Of a DNA stretch of 64,000 nt, positions 61,707 to 64,000 are shown one piece after another. The translations under genes and the position numbers were made by a program. The stretch comes from Alphaproteobacteria bacterium MarineAlpha5_Bin12 (GTDB lineage: Bacteria; Pseudomonadota; Alphaproteobacteria; HIMB59; GCA-002718135). Location: contig PTKS01000006.1 in NCBI GenBank assembly GCA_002937855.1, positions 31,404-95,403 of the forward strand, written 5' to 3'. Every line of letters starts with the position of its first letter. Position 1 is the first letter of the stretch. Below the pieces are notes generated by a model that was not told where the DNA came from, made no database searches, and saw only the letters and a list, made by a program, of their open reading frames with translations.

Positions 61707-62015
61707 ATGGGAGATAAAGCATGGAAAAGAAGAGAAAGAGAAGTCGCAAGATTTTTTAATGGTGAAAGAAATGCTCTTAGTGGAGGAAATTCCAAAGTTA
61801 CTAGAGCAGATGTAATACACAAGAATTTATTTATTGAGTGTAAATTAAGAGCTAAACATTCTGTAGTCTCTTTATGGGACGAGACAGCAAAAATTGCAAA
61901 AACAGAAGAAAAAACGCCAGTGGTTGTTTTGTGTGAAAAAAATAGACCTGGTTTCTGGATTATGGTTCATAGTGACGATTTAAAACAATTAGAGGAGAAT
62001 GATAATGGAGAGTAG
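61707..62015 (+). CDS. small PD-(D/E)XK nuclease, Hjc/phage-resolvase-like
   Basis: 102 residues. The fold is readable: a first helix with Glu10/Glu12 (KRREREVARFF), SGGNSKVTRADVIHKNLFIECKLR with Asp35 and the Glu44-x-Lys46 catalytic pair, then a helix (SLWDETAKIAKTEEKTPVVVLCEK). This D...ExK arrangement is that of Hjc-type Holliday junction resolvases and small phage nucleases. It sits between yebC and tolQ, where ruvC-ruvA-ruvB are normally found. It is translated into tolQ (11-base overlap from the tolQ ATG at 62005). Activity on junctions is inference. Confidence 0.7.
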   Translation: MGDKAWKRREREVARFFNGERNALSGGNSKVTRADVIHKNLFIECKLRAKHSVVSLWDETAKIAKTEEKTPVVVLCEKNRPGFWIMVHSDDLKQLEENDNGE

Positions 62016-62727
62016 CCTTGTAGAAACAGTCGATCTTGCAACAAATTCGTTAGATTTTTCATTTTTGACTCTTTTTTTAAGAGCTGATTGGGTAGTTAAA
62101 TCAGTTATCATTATTCTAATATTAGCCTCTGTTTGGTCCTGGACAGTAATAGTATCTAAATTGATTAGAATAAAAAAAATAAATTTTATTTCTGCTGAAT
62201 TTGAAGAACTTTTTTGGTCAGGAAATTCTCTTGAAGATTTATATGATACATTGCAAGAAGGTTCAGAAGACCCAAAAGTTAATGTGTTTTGTGCAGGAAT
62301 GGAAGAGTGGAAAAAATCCAAAAAAAAGTTAAAAATAAATAATCAAGCAACTATAAATTCACTAAAAGAAAGAATGACAAGGTCAATGAATTCTTGCTTT
62401 AGTAGAGAAATAGAATCAGTTGAAAAGAATCTTACTTTTTTAGCAACCGCTGGATCAACCGCACCTTTTGTCGGTTTATTTGGGACTGTTTGGGGAATTA
62501 TGAATAGTTTTCAATCAATAGCTATTGCTCAAAATACTAATTTAGCTGTAGTTGCCCCAGGTATTGCAGAAGCTCTTTTTGCAACTGCACTAGGTCTTTT
62601 TGTAGCCATACCATCTGTGGTGGCATTTAATAAAATTTCAAGTGACATAAATAAGGTTTCTCTGTCTATTGAAGATTTTATGAATGAGTTTACAACGATA
62701 TTTTTTCGTCAGCTTGAACAGGCATAA
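62005..62727 (+). CDS. tolQ: Tol-Pal system protein TolQ
   Basis: 240 residues from the ATG at 62005; an ATG six bases earlier is only one base from the GAGGAG ribosome site (61992-61997), whereas 62005 is seven bases away. Three membrane helices: one near the N-terminus (VVKSVIIILILASVWSWTVIV) and two after ATAGSTAPFVGLFGTVWGIMNSF. The TolQ/ExbB/MotA motif is complete. It forms the proton channel that energises TolA during outer-membrane invagination. Confidence 0.94.
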   Translation: MESSLVETVDLATNSLDFSFLTLFLRADWVVKSVIIILILASVWSWTVIVSKLIRIKKINFISAEFEELFWSGNSLEDLYDTLQEGSEDPKVNVFCAGMEEWKKSKKKLKINNQATINSLKERMTRSMNSCFSREIESVEKNLTFLATAGSTAPFVGLFGTVWGIMNSFQSIAIAQNTNLAVVAPGIAEALFATALGLFVAIPSVVAFNKISSDINKVSLSIEDFMNEFTTIFFRQLEQA

Positions 62728-62732
62728 TATTT

Positions 62733-63152
62733 ATGGATACTTTAAATCAAAATAAAAGAAAAAGACAATATCAACCCATGAGTGAAATCAATGTAACTCC
62801 TTTTGTGGATGTGATGCTTGTTTTATTAATTGTATTTATGGTTACTGCACCATTATTGACTGTGGGAATTCCTATTGATTTGCCCAAAGTGAAAGCTGAT
62901 GCTTTAACAGATCAGAAAGATCCTCTAGAAATCTCAATAAAGCTTAATGGAGAAGTATATTTAGGTGATAATATAATTAATGTTGAAAATTTAATTCAAA
63001 CAATAGAAGCAATTACTGAAGAAAATTTTGAATCAAGGATCTATGTTAGGGGTGATAGAGGTATCGCTTATGGAAGAGTAATGGAAATTATTTCTATGAT
63101 AAATAATGCTGGTTATAGACGAGTCGCTTTGGTAACTCAGAATCCCTCATAA
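62733..63152 (+). CDS. tolR: Tol-Pal system protein TolR
   Basis: 139 residues. A single membrane helix follows MSEINVTPFVDVMLVLLIVFMVTAPLL, which includes the proton-relay Asp. The periplasmic part ends RVMEIISMINNAGYRRVALVTQ, as in TolR/ExbD. It lies five bases after tolQ. Confidence 0.95.
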   Translation: MDTLNQNKRKRQYQPMSEINVTPFVDVMLVLLIVFMVTAPLLTVGIPIDLPKVKADALTDQKDPLEISIKLNGEVYLGDNIINVENLIQTIEAITEENFESRIYVRGDRGIAYGRVMEIISMINNAGYRRVALVTQNPS

Positions 63153-63169
63153 AATTATGTTGAAATTTT

Positions 63170-64000
63170 ATGATTAATAATTCAATTTATAATTATTCAC
63201 TATCTTACAAAAACAGAGTAGCCGATTTAATAATTAACTTATTTATCGACAAAGATGATAATAAAATTGGTTTATTAATCTCATTTTTTTTTCATGCTAT
63301 GATTTTTATTATTGCTTTAGGTATACCAAGTTGTTTTCAACCTAAATCAATTTTAGTTCCAAATATTATACCAATTGAAATCTTGCATGTTGATGATGTC
63401 ACAAGAGTTCCTGAAAAAGTTGTAAAGCAAGAAGAAAACCTAGTTGAAGAAAAGCAAACTAAAAATGAAGAAAGATTTTCAAGTTCTGAACAAACAGAAA
63501 TCGTTAAACAGCAGGAGAAAACAGATGAAGTAATAGAAAAAAAATCAGAAACAAATGAAATTAATGATATTAAGGAAGAAGAAAAAATAGATATCCCTAT
63601 TCAAGAAGAAGAGCCTTCCCTAGAGAAAGAATTAGTTGAGAGTTTGCCTTCTAAAAAAATAAAACCAAAAATTAAACCCAAACCTGTAATTAATCCAAAA
63701 ATTGAATCTGATGTAGTTGTGAGAATAAAACCAAAACCTAAAAAAGATTTCAGTATTGCATCAGTTTTGAAAGATCTAAGAAATGACAGCGTTGATCCTG
63801 CTAGCGAGAAAGAAAAAGAAGAAGATTCAAACGAATCGGAGAATGAGGACCAAAATAGTAAAAGCACTAATTTCTCAATTAGTGAGATTGATCTCCTGAA
63901 ACAGCAAATTTATCCTTGCTGGACTGTGCCAGCAGGTGCAAAAGGAGCTAAAGATATGGAGGTAAAGATAAGAATTTGGGTGAACCCTGATAAAACTGTT
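63170..64000 (+). CDS. tolA: Tol-Pal system protein TolA, N-terminal part (partial)
   Basis: The frame from ATG 63170 is open to the window edge (277 codons, no stop). Residues ~33-52 form one membrane helix (KIGLLISFFFHAMIFIIALG), followed by a long Lys/Glu/Pro-rich periplasmic arm and then the start of the C-terminal domain, ISEIDLLKQQIYPCWTVPAGAKGAKDMEVKIRIWVNPD in segments, the alphaproteobacterial TolA pattern. It spans the periplasm, linking TolQR to Pal and TolB, which should follow outside the window. Confidence 0.88.
   Translation, partial: MINNSIYNYSLSYKNRVADLIINLFIDKDDNKIGLLISFFFHAMIFIIALGIPSCFQPKSILVPNIIPIEILHVDDVTRVPEKVVKQEENLVEEKQTKNEERFSSSEQTEIVKQQEKTDEVIEKKSETNEINDIKEEEKIDIPIQEEEPSLEKELVESLPSKKIKPKIKPKPVINPKIESDVVVRIKPKPKKDFSIASVLKDLRNDSVDPASEKEKEEDSNESENEDQNSKSTNFSISEIDLLKQQIYPCWTVPAGAKGAKDMEVKIRIWVNPDKTV

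Noticed and set aside
63601..63867. 88-residue Ser/Phe-rich reading frame on the minus strand
   Set aside because: It is antisense to the Lys/Glu-rich arm of tolA, whose own frame is open from 63170 to the window end and matches TolA.
1..64000. Mobile elements, CRISPR arrays, tRNA or rRNA genes
   Set aside because: No transposase, integrase, regularly spaced repeats, cloverleaf candidates or rRNA-like GC-rich blocks were seen; gaps are too short for most of these.

Overview
This 64 kb window is an AT-rich, tightly packed bacterial chromosome segment. No stretch longer than about 230 bases lacks a gene, many neighbouring genes overlap by 1 to 8 bases, and I saw no rRNA, tRNA, CRISPR array, transposon or prophage. 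Gene content and order (dnaX-ybaB-recR, tkt-gap-fba-efp, a DUF1013 gene, RpoH, the ApaG and RecX variants, SoxBDAG sarcosine oxidase, an AglEFGK-type sugar transporter, yebC-tolQRA) point to a marine alphaproteobacterium with a streamlined genome. A SAR11-adjacent lineage such as HIMB59/AEGEAN-169 would fit. That placement is inference from gene content and base composition, not from a marker tree.

Layout. 1-3802 (+) is a housekeeping run: dnaX end, ybaB, recR, def, fmt, truA. 3804-14814 is mixed: a polar amino-acid ABC pair without an ATPase, an SDR protein, a MarR-like regulator, rpoH, a GMC oxidoreductase, a Na/Ca exchanger, recX, an ABC-2 permease, trkH, apaG and an OmpA-type lipoprotein. 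15045-22920 is a C1/electron-transfer block: a GcvT-family protein, a dimethylglycine/sarcosine dehydrogenase-like flavoprotein fused to GcvT, both ETF subunits and ETF:quinone oxidoreductase. 22924-25172 holds a GTP cyclohydrolase II and a methyltransferase-like protein.

25270-41452 is a large carbohydrate region. It contains an alpha-glucoside type ABC transporter (aglK-E-F-G order), a divergent Rieske/desaturase pair resembling MocE/MocD, an aldehyde dehydrogenase with a strongly altered PanB-like protein, and a seven-gene run of ribose/fructose-type ABC transporter, GH4 and GH1 glycosidases, GalE and a phosphofructokinase. In both transporters a strong hairpin sits just after the binding-protein gene, which should keep binding protein in excess over membrane parts.

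41465-51063 (-) is a second C1 unit: MATE transporter, MetF-like protein, formate-THF ligase, soxB-D-A-G and a secreted nuclease. Together with 15045-22920 it can strip methyl groups from glycine-betaine-derived amines onto tetrahydrofolate, pass electrons to quinone and recover ATP through Fhs. 51120-53103 has trhO, rpmG, a DUF1013 regulator and rpmE. 53160-58869 (-) is tkt, gap, a small conserved protein, fba, efp and suhB, with no pgk. 58932-64000 (+) has zapA, fau, ymdB, yebC, a small PD-(D/E)XK nuclease where ruvCAB usually lies, then tolQ, tolR and the start of tolA, which runs off the window.

The most unusual items are the PanB-like protein lacking the usual metal ligands, the MocDE-like pair beside it, the nuclease at the ruv position, a MetF-like protein with a changed active-site Asp, the PFK in an alphaproteobacterium, and the paired intra-operon hairpins.
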